Source of the DNA: JAHHLP01 sp041609895
Lineage (GTDB): Bacteria > Bacteroidota > Rhodothermia > Rhodothermales > JABDKH01
Length of the DNA stretch: 19,948 nucleotides
Direction of reading: 5' to 3'
Assembly (NCBI GenBank): GCA_041609895.1
Contig: JBFIPX010000047.1
Coordinates: forward strand, 1 to 19,948
Part shown: one piece after another, positions 1-7,876 of the stretch
Position numbering within the stretch: position 1 is the stretch's first letter
Layout: each line of letters starts with the position of its first letter
Notes under the pieces: generated by a model
The model's database searches: none
What the model was told of the DNA's origin: nothing
Seen by the model: the letters and a program-made list of their open reading frames with translations, nothing else
Made by a program: the position numbers and the translations under genes

Positions 1-26
1 ACGTTGACTGAACAAACCACCCTGAC

Positions 27-413
27 ATGAAGAACAAAGACTTTTCACGGCGAGATTTCCTCTTGAAAGCGTCGGCTCTCGGTGCCGTAGCGATCGGGGG
101 CAGCTCCGTGCTTGCAGCCTGCGGCGGAAAGGAAGGGGCGGAGGCTCCTGCAGCTGCTCCTGCGGCACCTCAGGAAGCCCCGCAAACGGCGTCGGTTACC
201 TGCGACGACCTCTCGGGACTCACCGAACCGGAGAAGCAGATGCGCACCGCCCTACAGTATGTGGACGAAACCCCCATAGCTGAAAAGCGATGCGACAACT
301 GCCAACTGTACATCGAGCCTGAGGGCGATTCGCCTTGCGGAGGCTGCAAGATCCTGAAAGGCCCCATCGCGCCGGCGGGATACTGCACGTCTTGGGCCGC
401 GAAGCAGGCTTGA
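27..413 (+). CDS. High-potential iron-sulfur protein (HiPIP), Tat-exported lipoprotein
   Basis: Small periplasmic one-electron carrier with a [4Fe-4S] cluster; in Rhodothermus marinus a HiPIP links complex III to the terminal oxidase. The 128-residue protein starts with a twin-arginine motif (SRRDFL, residues 7-12), a hydrophobic stretch and a lipobox-like LAAC ending at Cys32, so it is probably exported folded and lipid-anchored. An Ala/Pro-rich linker (about 38-55) follows. The cluster Cys pattern is C89-x2-C92, C107 and C120, with the family's terminal G-[YW]-C-x2-W shape (GYCTSW). Cys59 and Cys104 are extra. The gene stands alone and is followed by a strong terminator. It lies about 7 kb from the bc-type cluster on the opposite strand, so a role as electron acceptor of that complex is inference. 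No clear Shine-Dalgarno is seen upstream of the ATG. Confidence 0.9.
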   Translation: MKNKDFSRRDFLLKASALGAVAIGGSSVLAACGGKEGAEAPAAAPAAPQEAPQTASVTCDDLSGLTEPEKQMRTALQYVDETPIAEKRCDNCQLYIEPEGDSPCGGCKILKGPIAPAGYCTSWAAKQA

Positions 414-434
414 ACGGCGTAATCGCGTAATCCT

Positions 435-466
435 AAGCGGGCGGACCATGGTTCGCCCGCTTTTTT
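435..466 (+). terminator. Rho-independent terminator of the HiPIP gene
   Basis: Perfect 9-bp stem AAGCGGGCG (435-443) / CGCCCGCTT (454-462) with a 10-nt loop, running into a T tract (461-466). It sits 22 bp after the HiPIP stop codon. Confidence 0.9.
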
Positions 467-560
467 CATGGGTTAACTTAAGTTGCCAACCGGCAGCCGA
501 TATAGAGATCAAGGCATCCGCTCAATCATTATTTTTGAAGGCGGAACGACCTTAAAGAAG

Positions 561-591
561 AAGCCCAGCCCCGTAAGGCTGGGCTTTTTTT
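561..591. terminator. Second Rho-independent terminator, possibly bidirectional
   Basis: Perfect 10-bp stem AAGCCCAGCC (561-570) / GGCTGGGCTT (577-586) with a 6-nt loop, then seven T (585-591) on the plus strand. On the minus strand the hairpin is followed by a moderately T-rich run, so it could also end the convergent gene at 800-1531. On the plus strand it lies about 95 bp beyond the HiPIP terminator with no recognisable gene between them. It may be a back-up terminator or the end of a short unidentified transcript. Confidence 0.8.
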
Positions 592-637
592 GTGCTACTC
601 GGAGCGGCTCGGCGCGGGATTACTCGCATGTGGTGAC

Positions 638-721
638 CCACCGGTGGTCCTTGCATGGATGCCCGCCTGCGAGGGCATCACGACCTAGGAGGTCAACCCG
701 GGAGAGACATCGTCATCCCGG
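638..721. repeat. Cluster of four short inverted repeats
   Basis: Seen directly: palindrome CCACCGGTGG (638-647); GATGCCC/GGGCATC with an 8-nt loop (658-664/673-679); GACCT-AGG-AGGTC (682-694); and CCGGGA/TCCCGG with a 12-nt loop (698-703/716-721). They follow the terminator at 561-591 and lie beyond the stop of the convergent gene. They could be a structured RNA, a REP-like element or protein-binding sites. No function can be assigned. Confidence 0.5.
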
Positions 722-799
722 CCACCGATCCCAAACTACATCCCTTGTGAACGCCGCCACTGGAATCGCAATACCGAACATGCCACGAATCCGGTGTTC

Positions 800-1531
800 C
801 TACATCGTGTCCTGCATCTCGACACCAAAGTCGTCCACGTGCAGATTCAGCGCATGGTTTATCCGAAGACCGACAATTCCATCCACCTCAACCTCTGAAC
901 GAGGCAGGCTCGCGACCTCAACGTCGTTTACCAGAAAGCTGACCGAATCTGCCCCTGCGCGCACGGCTAGTATGTTGTTTACCGTGCCCTTCGTCTCTTT
1001 GGTATACGGATTGATCGCTTCGTGAGCGGCCCACTCGCGGACCACCTCGGTATCGGCTCCGGCGCGCCGCTTGATCAGGAACTCTCCGCTACGCCGAATG
1101 AGGAAGTACAGATATTGCTGAGTGTCGCGGTCAAGATCGACGCCACCAATAAATAGTCCGAAGGCTTCGTTGCGCTCGCCCGGTGGAAATAGGTAGATGC
1201 TTGCCCTGGCAGTGAAGCTGCCTTCTGCCGTACTCGCGGGATGGTAATAGATGGCACGCGGCCCCGTCGTGATATGCCAGCCCGGCGTCATGGCGACAAA
1301 GCGGATATCGGATCCCTCCTCTTCCCGTCCGATCACGACGTCGGGGTCAGGTTGGTCGAGGCGAACAATCCAGTCTGGCGGAACGTCCAGATTCTCTCCG
1401 ACGGGATTCTTCGGATCAGGACGCATCGATGCTGCCCCTTCGGCACCATCCGACTGCGCTTGGGCAGGCGCCAGAGACACTAGTAGAAAAGCCGCGACAA
1501 GAGCGACGACCCGATTCATTACGCGCATCAT
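800..1531 (-). CDS. Secreted concanavalin A-like (jelly-roll) domain protein
   Basis: Exported protein of about 243 residues. The N-terminus is a signal peptide (basic MMRVMNR, hydrophobic VVALVAAFLLVSLAP, then AQAQ as a likely cleavage site). The rest reads as one beta-rich jelly-roll of the kind found in DUF1080/LamG-like secreted proteins: alternating strands around ARASIYLF, AFGLFIGG, YLYFLIRR, SVSFLVND, GIVGLRI and a closing HVDDFGV. No catalytic residues are evident, so binding of a glycan or another surface ligand is the most one can infer. The frame is open upstream to 1615, but the signal peptide only fits starts at the tandem ATGs (1531, 1528) or the ATG at 1519. No Shine-Dalgarno separates these. 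It is transcribed toward the HiPIP gene. Confidence 0.7.
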   Translation of the reverse strand: MMRVMNRVVALVAAFLLVSLAPAQAQSDGAEGAASMRPDPKNPVGENLDVPPDWIVRLDQPDPDVVIGREEEGSDIRFVAMTPGWHITTGPRAIYYHPASTAEGSFTARASIYLFPPGERNEAFGLFIGGVDLDRDTQQYLYFLIRRSGEFLIKRRAGADTEVVREWAAHEAINPYTKETKGTVNNILAVRAGADSVSFLVNDVEVASLPRSEVEVDGIVGLRINHALNLHVDDFGVEMQDTM

Positions 1532-1758
1532 TTCAATAGTAACGGATATATGAAGATTGAGTGCAGAAAGCGTACAATTTAGCCCTCGCTGCGCGTCATT
1601 GACAACCGCACGCATGGCAGATCAGCCTGACCGACTGTTCAGTATCAAGGCAATTTGACCCGCCGTATTGGACTATTTACTTTGCGCGCCGGTCGCCGCC
1701 CGAATGCAAGCCGGGCAAACCGGAAAGTCACCCAAACATACATAGCAGAGGACTGACC

Positions 1759-2325
1759 ATGGAAGTCGGACTTCTAGCGCTATGGTTGCCAACACTCCTA
1801 GCGGCAATCGTAGTGTACGTTGCAGGATTTGTCCTGCACATGGTTCTGCCTCATCATCACACCGACTTCGCCAAGATTGGCGATGAGGAGAGATTCAGTG
1901 TTGAGCTTCGCACCCACCAGCTCGAAAAGGGTCAATATGCATTTCCCTTTGCCTCATCGCCTATAGAACTGAAAGACGCCGCGTACCAGGAACGGGTTCT
2001 TACGGGGCCGGTGGGTGTGATCACAATCTGGCCCAATGAAATTGGACCTTCGTCGGCGCAGTTGGCAAAGCACTTTCTGCACGTACTTGTGATCACAATA
2101 TTCGTGGCCTACCTAACGGGAGCTACCGTACCGCCGGGAATGGATTATCTCAAGGTTTTCCAGGTCGCCGGTACAGCAGCGTTTCTGGGCTATGGGGGCG
2201 CGCAAGTTGGTGAGAGCATCTGGTATCACCGGAGTTGGTCGATGTCGTGGAAGTACGTCTTTGACGCGCTGATCTATGCAGGCCTCACGGCCGGCTTCTT
2301 CGGCTGGCTTTGGCCCGCGACCTGA
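1759..2325 (+). CDS. Conserved-looking membrane protein of unknown function
   Basis: 188-residue integral membrane protein with about four helices: residues 3-30, 103-123, 129-150 and 165-185. After the first helix comes a His-rich segment (LPHHHTDF, about 50-57) and a soluble loop of roughly 70 residues. The His cluster could bind a metal, but nothing else supports that. The start is well supported by AGAGGA at 1747-1752, seven bases before the ATG. The gene is monocistronic, and its stop lies 9 bp from the stop of the convergent DUF4956 gene. I do not recognise the family. Confidence 0.7.
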   Translation: MEVGLLALWLPTLLAAIVVYVAGFVLHMVLPHHHTDFAKIGDEERFSVELRTHQLEKGQYAFPFASSPIELKDAAYQERVLTGPVGVITIWPNEIGPSSAQLAKHFLHVLVITIFVAYLTGATVPPGMDYLKVFQVAGTAAFLGYGGAQVGESIWYHRSWSMSWKYVFDALIYAGLTAGFFGWLWPAT

Positions 2326-2334
2326 TTCGGCGGC

Positions 2335-3018
2335 CTAGAGCTGCTCGGTATCGTAGAAGAGACTAACTCCTGTAATACCGGCAGTGTCGGCCAGATCACG
2401 CGTCAGGTGCTGCCTCTTGTCGTCGTCGCGGAGATCTGCAAAGAAGGTAAGTTCCGATCTGCGCGCACCGGTTTCGCGTACGTTCACGAGTCGAGTTGAC
2501 TTGCAGTGGCGCTTGAGGACCGGCAGGTATGCTGGCGATTCCTCGTCCCCCGCAGAATACTCGAACCGCAGGATGAAGGCCTGTTTGTCAACCACAGCGT
2601 AATTAGACCGCGTCGTCACGACGATCACAAGGCCGATTCCTACAGTGCTCACCAGCGCCAACGCATGTAGGCCCACCCCGGCCGCCATGCCAGCCGCGAG
2701 CGCGAAGAAAACAAATACGATGTCGTGAGGGTCTTTCAGTGCCGTCCGGAAACGAATGATGGACATCGCTCCGACTAGACCAAACGCGCGGGCCAGGTTG
2801 TTGCCAATCACGAGCATGACCACCGCTGTGATCATAGCGAGAATGATCATCGATCGAACGAGGCTTGCCGAGTAGCTCGCCCCGCGATAGGTGACGCGAT
2901 ACACGATGGAGACGATCACACCGCAAACGAGGGAAACCGCGAGCGCAAGTAAGACGTCGCCGATGTCGGTGTTCCATTCGGCCGCACTGCGAAAATCCTG
3001 GAGTATCTGCGAGCCCAT
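2335..3018 (-). CDS. DUF4956 membrane protein (VTC-associated)
   Basis: 227-residue membrane protein of the DUF4956 family. Four helices are visible: about 22-42, 52-72, 98-115 and 117-136. Between helices two and three is the family's conserved signature GAMSIIRFRT followed by KDPHDI. A soluble C-terminal domain of about 85 residues follows. Members commonly sit beside VTC-domain proteins, as here, and are thought to act with them in polyphosphate or related polymer metabolism, though the biochemistry is not settled. The ATG at 3018 has an AGGAC-type Shine-Dalgarno just upstream. It is the last gene of a three-gene operon, 33 nt after the VTC stop. Confidence 0.85.
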   Translation of the reverse strand: MGSQILQDFRSAAEWNTDIGDVLLALAVSLVCGVIVSIVYRVTYRGASYSASLVRSMIILAMITAVVMLVIGNNLARAFGLVGAMSIIRFRTALKDPHDIVFVFFALAAGMAAGVGLHALALVSTVGIGLVIVVTTRSNYAVVDKQAFILRFEYSAGDEESPAYLPVLKRHCKSTRLVNVRETGARRSELTFFADLRDDDKRQHLTRDLADTAGITGVSLFYDTEQL

Positions 3019-3051
3019 GTGTCCTGGTCCTTGTCGTGGTCGATAATGATG

Positions 3052-3816
3052 CTACGGGCCTGCCTGAACACTTGAGAGCACGCTTGACCTGGAGTCCAAG
3101 TGGCGTCCTGTGATCTCCGCACACATACAGTATTTCGAAAGAGCCTCCTGCCGCAAACCATATCGTCCCAGTACGCTTCGCAGCCAATACGGAAATCGCG
3201 TGTTGTACTTCAACTCCATAATGAAGAAGCCGGGTCTGACGTATCGGGTGTGTTGCTCTGAGTACAACTCCGACACGTGCGGGTAGGCACGCCCTCTCAG
3301 ATTGCGATCGAACGTGATTCTCAAAGTCGGATCGCCCCGACCGAGAAAGGCCTCCCGTTCGTAGATGGTCATGAACGTCGGGTCAAGCCCGTACCGGCAG
3401 ACGTGAAACATGAATCGATTTGCATCCTCGCGGGCACGCGGATAGTGATCGGTCTCGAAAACCAATTCCTCGATGTCGCCGCTCTTCAATAGCCGGTCCA
3501 CGTTGTCCGGCGCGACCGGGGCGCGGTTCTTCGAGATCCTGTCGTGCACCTTGCGCTTGATCTCCAGAAAGACCCAGTCTCCCGGCCGCCAATCATTATA
3601 TGCCCGGACGCGAAGCTTGCGCCTGACAAGAATGCCCGACTTCTTCTCGTGGTAGTACCTGAGGGTCGGCGTATCGAAATAGATGCTACGTACCGTGTAT
3701 CCTTGTTCCTCAAACGCCTCACAATGAGGATCGATGGCGACGAATGGCGCGATTTCATGGCGAAGTCGGTTCAGAACGCGCTCGGGCACCAGATATTTGT
3801 ACTCCGATCGGCTCAC
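3052..3816 (-). CDS. VTC-domain protein, polyphosphate polymerase-like
   Basis: 254-residue cytoplasmic protein with the VTC fold, a triphosphate-tunnel (CYTH-like) domain that makes polyphosphate from ATP in yeast Vtc4. The characteristic strands with charged residues are present in order: RSEYKY near the N-terminus, RSIYFDT, RRKLRVRAY, FLEIKRK, IYEREAF, LRITFDRNL and IMELKYN. The alternating Lys/Arg and Glu residues that line the tunnel are therefore kept. Length is usual for stand-alone bacterial members. The start is GTG, overlapping the stop of the upstream adaptor gene (GTGA, 3813-3816), which indicates translational coupling. Polyphosphate synthesis is inferred from the family; the substrate is not shown by the sequence. 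Confidence 0.85.
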   Translation of the reverse strand: MSRSEYKYLVPERVLNRLRHEIAPFVAIDPHCEAFEEQGYTVRSIYFDTPTLRYYHEKKSGILVRRKLRVRAYNDWRPGDWVFLEIKRKVHDRISKNRAPVAPDNVDRLLKSGDIEELVFETDHYPRAREDANRFMFHVCRYGLDPTFMTIYEREAFLGRGDPTLRITFDRNLRGRAYPHVSELYSEQHTRYVRPGFFIMELKYNTRFPYWLRSVLGRYGLRQEALSKYCMCAEITGRHLDSRSSVLSSVQAGP

Positions 3817-4877
3817 GCGGAACTCGAGAGCAATTCCTTCAGGTACCTCTTCAAAGGCACCTTGCCGGCGTTTATGGTACAGGCGGCTTGGGATCCAGGC
3901 ACGAGGCCTCTCGAGGGAGCTTGGATAACCGCGTTGACCAGAATCATTTCCCTTCCCGCCATCACGTGAACTGCGTCGTCGGCCTGATACACGACGGCGG
4001 GTTGCGGTCGATCCGTCGTTCTTGTACGAACCATAACCGTGTCTCCTGAAGAAACCATCTGCATCCGTTCGACGGGAACTGCCATCACGGCCACAAAGCT
4101 CGTCGTGTCATATGCAGCAAGCAGTGTATCCGAACCGAACGAACGTGCGACTCGACCGGATATCGGGCTCGTGATCGTCGACAGGCGCAGCTTGTCCGTA
4201 ATCGTACCGATCTCCTGTCTCAGAGATCGAACCTGCGCCCGCGTGAACTCTATCTGCTCGGGCTTGGCGCCGGACCGGACGGTTTCGAATCGTGCCTGTG
4301 CCACCTCCACACCTGCGTCCAGCACACGCTGTTCACTTTCGGCAAATTCGAGTTCCTGCTCTGAGATCAGGTTCTCAGATCGAAGTTGACGGAGTCTTTC
4401 CAGCTCTAGCCTGTGCTGACGCGACACCTCCTCAGCTTGAGCCAGTCTGACACGCTCCTCTTCTACGACTGGCTCCTTGTCACCGGTAGAGTGCAGATCA
4501 AGTGAGGCCAGGGCCACTGCCAACTGGCCACCAAGCGCAGCGTATTCGCGCGCCAGCTCGCTCGAGTAGATGGCGGCCACCGTATCGCCCTGCAGCACGG
4601 TCGAAGAAACGCGCAGGCCGGGCTCAAGAGTAAGCCGCGCTGCGTCACCACCGGCGAAGCGATTCACCGTGTACTGCGTAACGCCACCCCGGAGATTGTC
4701 GCGAAGTGCGGTTTCGATGCCATCATTCCGACTTCTGTACAGAGCCCACTCGCGGGAAGGGATGACTCTCCCGTCCACTGTGAAGTCAAAGCTGACCTCC
4801 AGGGGAAAGAAGACGACCCCGAGTACGAACAGGGCCAGAACGGCTATTACGGAGATGTTTCTCGTCATCATTCCCAC
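3813..4877 (-). CDS. HlyD-like membrane-fusion / adaptor protein
   Basis: About 354 residues: one N-terminal transmembrane helix (about 8-26), a beta-rich lipoyl-like half, a long charged coiled-coil hairpin (about 125-235, rich in Glu, Gln, Arg and Leu), then a second lipoyl/barrel part starting at TSPISGRV, the usual HlyD-family return motif. Such proteins bridge an inner-membrane transporter and the outer membrane, but no transporter or TolC gene is adjacent. Instead it heads an operon with VTC and DUF4956 genes, so it may serve that system. The longest frame starts at GTG 4877; ATGs at 4871 and 4868 are equally likely because no clear ribosome site distinguishes them. Confidence 0.75.
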   Translation of the reverse strand: MGMMTRNISVIAVLALFVLGVVFFPLEVSFDFTVDGRVIPSREWALYRSRNDGIETALRDNLRGGVTQYTVNRFAGGDAARLTLEPGLRVSSTVLQGDTVAAIYSSELAREYAALGGQLAVALASLDLHSTGDKEPVVEEERVRLAQAEEVSRQHRLELERLRQLRSENLISEQELEFAESEQRVLDAGVEVAQARFETVRSGAKPEQIEFTRAQVRSLRQEIGTITDKLRLSTITSPISGRVARSFGSDTLLAAYDTTSFVAVMAVPVERMQMVSSGDTVMVRTRTTDRPQPAVVYQADDAVHVMAGREMILVNAVIQAPSRGLVPGSQAACTINAGKVPLKRYLKELLSSSA

Positions 4878-5091
4878 GAGCGACTGACGTGCGAGTAATT
4901 CAGATTACAGTAAGCTGTCAGATCGCACCTGCTTGCCGGCAGACAATATCGTTGTTCTATTCTGTTAACGAACGAATTGTCTTTTTGACTTGCGTTGGAG
5001 CCGGTTACAAACGAAAATTCGTGCGCCCGTCATACAACCTATCGATCCAACGGGACTGCCGCTAACCATTCGTCAATAGGGAGTGTTTCAA

Positions 5092-5613
5092 ATGTCCGCT
5101 TCAAAAGAAATCATAGTGTCTTTTGCATTAGGTGCTTGCATAGTGACTGGGCTACCCGCAAACGCGCAGTCTTCGACGAGTCCTTGTAGCAGTGAGAAGT
5201 CGCAGGAGTTCAACTTCTGGATCGGACGTTGGGATGTCACAGCAGGCGGCAACCTGGCCGGCCAAAACCGAATCGAACCGATACTCGGGGGCTGCGCAAT
5301 TCAGGAAACATGGGCAGGAAGCGGTGGAAGTGCCGGGTCGAGCTTCAATTTCTACAATCCGCAGCTGGAGAAATGGCAACAGTTCTGGATATGGCAGAAC
5401 GGAACCACTCTCTACTTGACGGGGGACTACGCGGACGGGAAGATGGTGCTGGAAGGCGATTCAAAGAACCGAAACGGCCAGACCGTGGCAAACCGGGTGA
5501 CGTGGTTCGACAATGAAGATGGCACGGTCAGGCAGCTCTGGGAGACCTCGACGGACGCCGGTGAAACGTGGTCGGTAGCGTTCGACGGTCTGTATTCCGG
5601 GTCTCAGAAGTAA
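5092..5613 (+). CDS. Small secreted DUF1579-like protein
   Basis: 173-residue exported protein. The signal peptide is residues 1-26 (SASKEIIVSFALGACIVTG, cleavage near ANAQ). The mature part begins with the pattern EFNFWIGRWDV and continues with beta strands rich in Trp and Gly, resembling DUF1579/lipocalin-like secreted proteins of unknown function. An in-frame GTG lies at 5083, but AGGGAG at 5077-5082 gives ideal spacing only to the ATG at 5092. It is divergent from the HlyD operon across a region of about 215 bp and upstream of the T9SS cytochrome, from which it is separated by a long leader, so it is probably its own transcript. Confidence 0.7.
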   Translation: MSASKEIIVSFALGACIVTGLPANAQSSTSPCSSEKSQEFNFWIGRWDVTAGGNLAGQNRIEPILGGCAIQETWAGSGGSAGSSFNFYNPQLEKWQQFWIWQNGTTLYLTGDYADGKMVLEGDSKNRNGQTVANRVTWFDNEDGTVRQLWETSTDAGETWSVAFDGLYSGSQK

Positions 5614-5678
5614 GCTCGTGACGATGAGCGCTTCGGTCAGTGTTCTTGGCAATCTGTCGGGCAAAAAAACGGGCGCAG

Positions 5679-5707
5679 TTGACAACGGAAACGGCCCTTG
5701 TTAGACT
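5679..5707 (+). promoter_or_regulatory. Sigma70-like promoter candidate for the T9SS cytochrome
   Basis: A perfect TTGACA (5679-5684) is followed after 17 bp by TAGACT (5702-5707), which matches 4 of 6 positions of TATAAT. This would give an untranslated leader of about 220 nt. Bacteroidota often use a different consensus (TTTG / TAnnTTTG), so the call is tentative. Confidence 0.4.
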
Positions 5708-5730
5708 GCACACGCATATCTGCCACCACC

Positions 5731-5755
5731 CGCAAAACTGTTGCTACGTTTTGCG
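5731..5755. promoter_or_regulatory. Perfect inverted repeat, possible operator or leader hairpin
   Basis: CGCAAAAC (5731-5738) and GTTTTGCG (5748-5755) form an 8-bp perfect inverted repeat around a 9-bp centre. It lies about 25 bp after the promoter-like -10 element and about 180 bp before the cytochrome start. The spacing suits a dimeric regulator site just after the transcription start, or a small hairpin in the leader RNA. Confidence 0.4.
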
Positions 5756-5937
5756 AAGGTATGTTCAGTTTTGTGTAGTTATTGACCCCAACCCAAGATT
5801 CCCTTAGTCGACGTGTAAGGTTTCGCCCGACCCGGAAGGACCGACAAAATCCGACTATTTCCCGAACGGAAGATGTCGAAACCAACAAGGTAGATCCTGA
5901 ACGCGTTCGATTAGGTCGCTCTTATCAAGGTGGACAT

Positions 5938-7557
5938 ATGAAGAATCTTCTACTACTGCTACTTCCTGTCTCGATAACGGCGTTCATTGTGCTTGCGCAG
6001 GGAGACTACGTAGGCGCCGAGGGCAATTTTCCGGCCTGCGTGAACTGCCACGGAGACGGACAGATTGCGCAGACGCTTGACCGCAACGTGTTTGAGGAAT
6101 GGAAGGCCACAGCGCACGGCACGGCCTACGACTCGATCGGGAGCGCCTTCGTGCAGAACACCGCGCGGTGTATCGCCTGTCATACGACCGGGTTTGACTC
6201 CACGATGGCCAACCTCGGTGCTGACGACTTCATTTCGTGGACCAACTACACGAGCGGCGGCTTCAATGTCACGTTTGATGATTCTGCGGCCTTCGGGATG
6301 AAGACCAATGTGCAGTGCGAGTCATGCCACGGACCAGCATCAGAGCACACGTCCAATCCGGGCGCTGTAAAGCCGAACACGGGGGTCACTGCCGAGACCT
6401 GTGGGACGTGCCACCAGGATGCCCACCATCCGTATATCGAGGAGTGGCAGTTGTCCGCGCACTCGGGCTCCAACTCACATCCGGTGCCGTTCCTGCAGGA
6501 TCGCTTCCGCAACAGTCCGGAGTGCTCCGGTTGCCACACCATGCAGGGCTTCATCGAGTTTGTGGGCGAAACGCAGGCGGACACGGTTAACATCATCCCG
6601 GCCGTGACTGGTAGCTATGGCGATGATTCGCTGCCTATTGTTTGCGCCGCATGCCACGATCCACACCCCGCGATTCAGCACGAATCTCAACTGAGGCTGC
6701 CCGCGGCTGACCTTTGCGTAAAGTGCCACAATCCGGAGGATGCGCAACCTGGAGACACGCCGCATCACGCAACGTCTTCAATGTGGGCGGGCGTCGATGC
6801 CGTGGAATTCGCAGGCTTCTCGTATCGCACGCAGTCACCGCACCAGTTTGTCGAGCCGGCAGCGTCGAACAAGTGTATTACCTGCCACGTCTTCCAGACA
6901 GAAGGCGACTTCTCCGATCCGGCCAACCCGATACCGGCTGCCGTCGGCCATACATTCCGACCTCGCATCGAGGCCTGCGGCCAGTCCGGATGTCATGAGT
7001 CAGGATTCAGCGAGGTCGGTCCGTTTGGTCCGTTCGACTACAAGCGCCGGCAGACGTTTACCGACAGCCTCACGACCGTCCTGCGTGACATCCTGGAGAA
7101 TGTTAGCTCTTCCGACTCGACAACGCAGACGTTTTCGGAAGCACTGTTTAACCTCCAGTTCGTTGAGGCGTCGGGAAGTCACGGCGTTCACAATTCGTGG
7201 TACGCGGAGGACATTCTGACGGCAACGATTCAGGTGTCGCGCGACAACTTCACAATCGTGGCCGTCGAGCCCGTACCGGGCGCGGAGATTCCGAAGGCGT
7301 ACTCGCTCCGTCAGAACTATCCAAACCCGTTCAATCCGGCAACGGTGATCGAGTTTGAGGTTCCGACCGTGAGCCACGTGCGCCTGACCGTCTTCAACGC
7401 GATCGGTCAGCACGTTGCGACTTTGGCAGACGACCAGATGGAGCCGAATCGGTACAAGGTCGACTTCGATGCGACCAATCTGCCCTCAGGCCTGTACTTC
7501 TACAGTCTCGAGGCAGGCGAGACGTTGCTGACCCGCAAGATGCTGGTCGTGAAATAG
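5938..7557 (+). CDS. Nine-heme cytochrome c with T9SS C-terminal sorting domain
   Basis: 539-residue secreted electron-transfer protein. The signal peptide is residues 1-20. Eight CXXCH motifs start near residues 34, 78, 127, 155, 196, 236, 260 and 313, and a ninth site is CX4CH (C347-GQSG-CH). A C-terminal GVHNSWY motif (416-422) resembles a conserved HN-x2-Y segment of other multiheme cytochromes. Residues 453-539 are a type IX secretion sorting domain (QNYPNPFNP, then a beta-sandwich ending GETLLTRKMLVVK), so the protein should cross the outer membrane and be attached to or released from the surface. There is no CXXCK site, arguing against NrfA-type nitrite reductase. Start at 5938 is fixed by AAGGTGG and the signal peptide. 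It is transcribed toward the 18-heme gene and closed by its own terminator. A surface electron-transfer role is inferred. Confidence 0.9.
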   Translation: MKNLLLLLLPVSITAFIVLAQGDYVGAEGNFPACVNCHGDGQIAQTLDRNVFEEWKATAHGTAYDSIGSAFVQNTARCIACHTTGFDSTMANLGADDFISWTNYTSGGFNVTFDDSAAFGMKTNVQCESCHGPASEHTSNPGAVKPNTGVTAETCGTCHQDAHHPYIEEWQLSAHSGSNSHPVPFLQDRFRNSPECSGCHTMQGFIEFVGETQADTVNIIPAVTGSYGDDSLPIVCAACHDPHPAIQHESQLRLPAADLCVKCHNPEDAQPGDTPHHATSSMWAGVDAVEFAGFSYRTQSPHQFVEPAASNKCITCHVFQTEGDFSDPANPIPAAVGHTFRPRIEACGQSGCHESGFSEVGPFGPFDYKRRQTFTDSLTTVLRDILENVSSSDSTTQTFSEALFNLQFVEASGSHGVHNSWYAEDILTATIQVSRDNFTIVAVEPVPGAEIPKAYSLRQNYPNPFNPATVIEFEVPTVSHVRLTVFNAIGQHVATLADDQMEPNRYKVDFDATNLPSGLYFYSLEAGETLLTRKMLVVK

Positions 7558-7876
7558 CCCTCTTCACCGCTAGCCCGAAACACAAGGCCCTCTCCGTCAT
7601 GCGGGGAGGGCCTTCTTGCTTTTACAGGGCACCGGGGTAGGCTGTCCCCGTCAATTCACGGCCAGGGCGCAGCAGCGCAATCCGCGCGCAGGCTGAGCAG
7701 CAAACACCCCGGCTCGCTAGCCGAGTCACTTTCTTGCCACTCGAATGCGCTCCACGATGAGTTGACTAACAAGAACTTGTCGAGCAAGCCGCGAGCTCGC
7801 ATGAGCGAAAGCGCTGTCGGTACCGAGTCAACCATTCAGTGGCCGGAACAACCGAGCCTCAGACGCGACACGAACG
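7558..7876. other. 319-bp gap between convergent cytochrome genes
   Basis: Apart from the terminator at 7584-7620 I see only a weak hairpin, CGGCT-CGCT-AGCCG (7710-7723), followed by a pyrimidine-rich run on the plus strand. No open frame with a recognisable product and no RNA gene were found. Confidence 0.5.
7584..7620. terminator. Rho-independent terminator after the T9SS cytochrome
   Basis: A 12-bp stem pairs 7584-7595 (AAGGCCCTCTCC) with 7603-7614 (GGGGAGGGCCTT), with one T-G wobble and a 7-nt loop, followed by the T-rich run CTTCTTGCTTTT. It lies 26 bp after the stop codon. The near-symmetric flanks might also stop the convergent cytochrome operon. Confidence 0.8.

Larger units (their letters stand above)
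414..799. other. 386-bp gene-free stretch with two terminators and clustered palindromes
   Basis: The stretch between the HiPIP gene and the convergent jelly-roll gene contains the terminators at 435-466 and 561-591. It also holds four inverted repeats within 84 bp (638-721), described separately. A 180-codon open frame begins at 483 but runs straight through the terminator at 561-591, and its translation shows no domain or signal, so I do not call it. Confidence 0.7.
5614..5937 (+). other. 324-bp leader region of the T9SS cytochrome gene
   Basis: This holds a promoter-like sequence (5679-5707), an inverted repeat (5731-5755) and the ribosome-binding sequence AAGGTGG (5926-5932) for the ATG at 5938. 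The cytochrome frame stays open back to a TTG at 5782, but that extension is highly charged and would bury the signal peptide, so it is taken as untranslated leader. A tiny frame at 5761 encodes only five residues and is not called. Confidence 0.6.

Noticed and set aside
483..1025. 180-codon plus-strand open frame
   Set aside because: It runs through a strong terminator (561-591) and into the antisense of a signal-peptide-bearing gene, with no recognisable product.
5782..5937. 52-codon N-terminal extension of the T9SS cytochrome
   Set aside because: It is charged, would place the signal peptide internally, and the ATG at 5938 has its own AAGGTGG.
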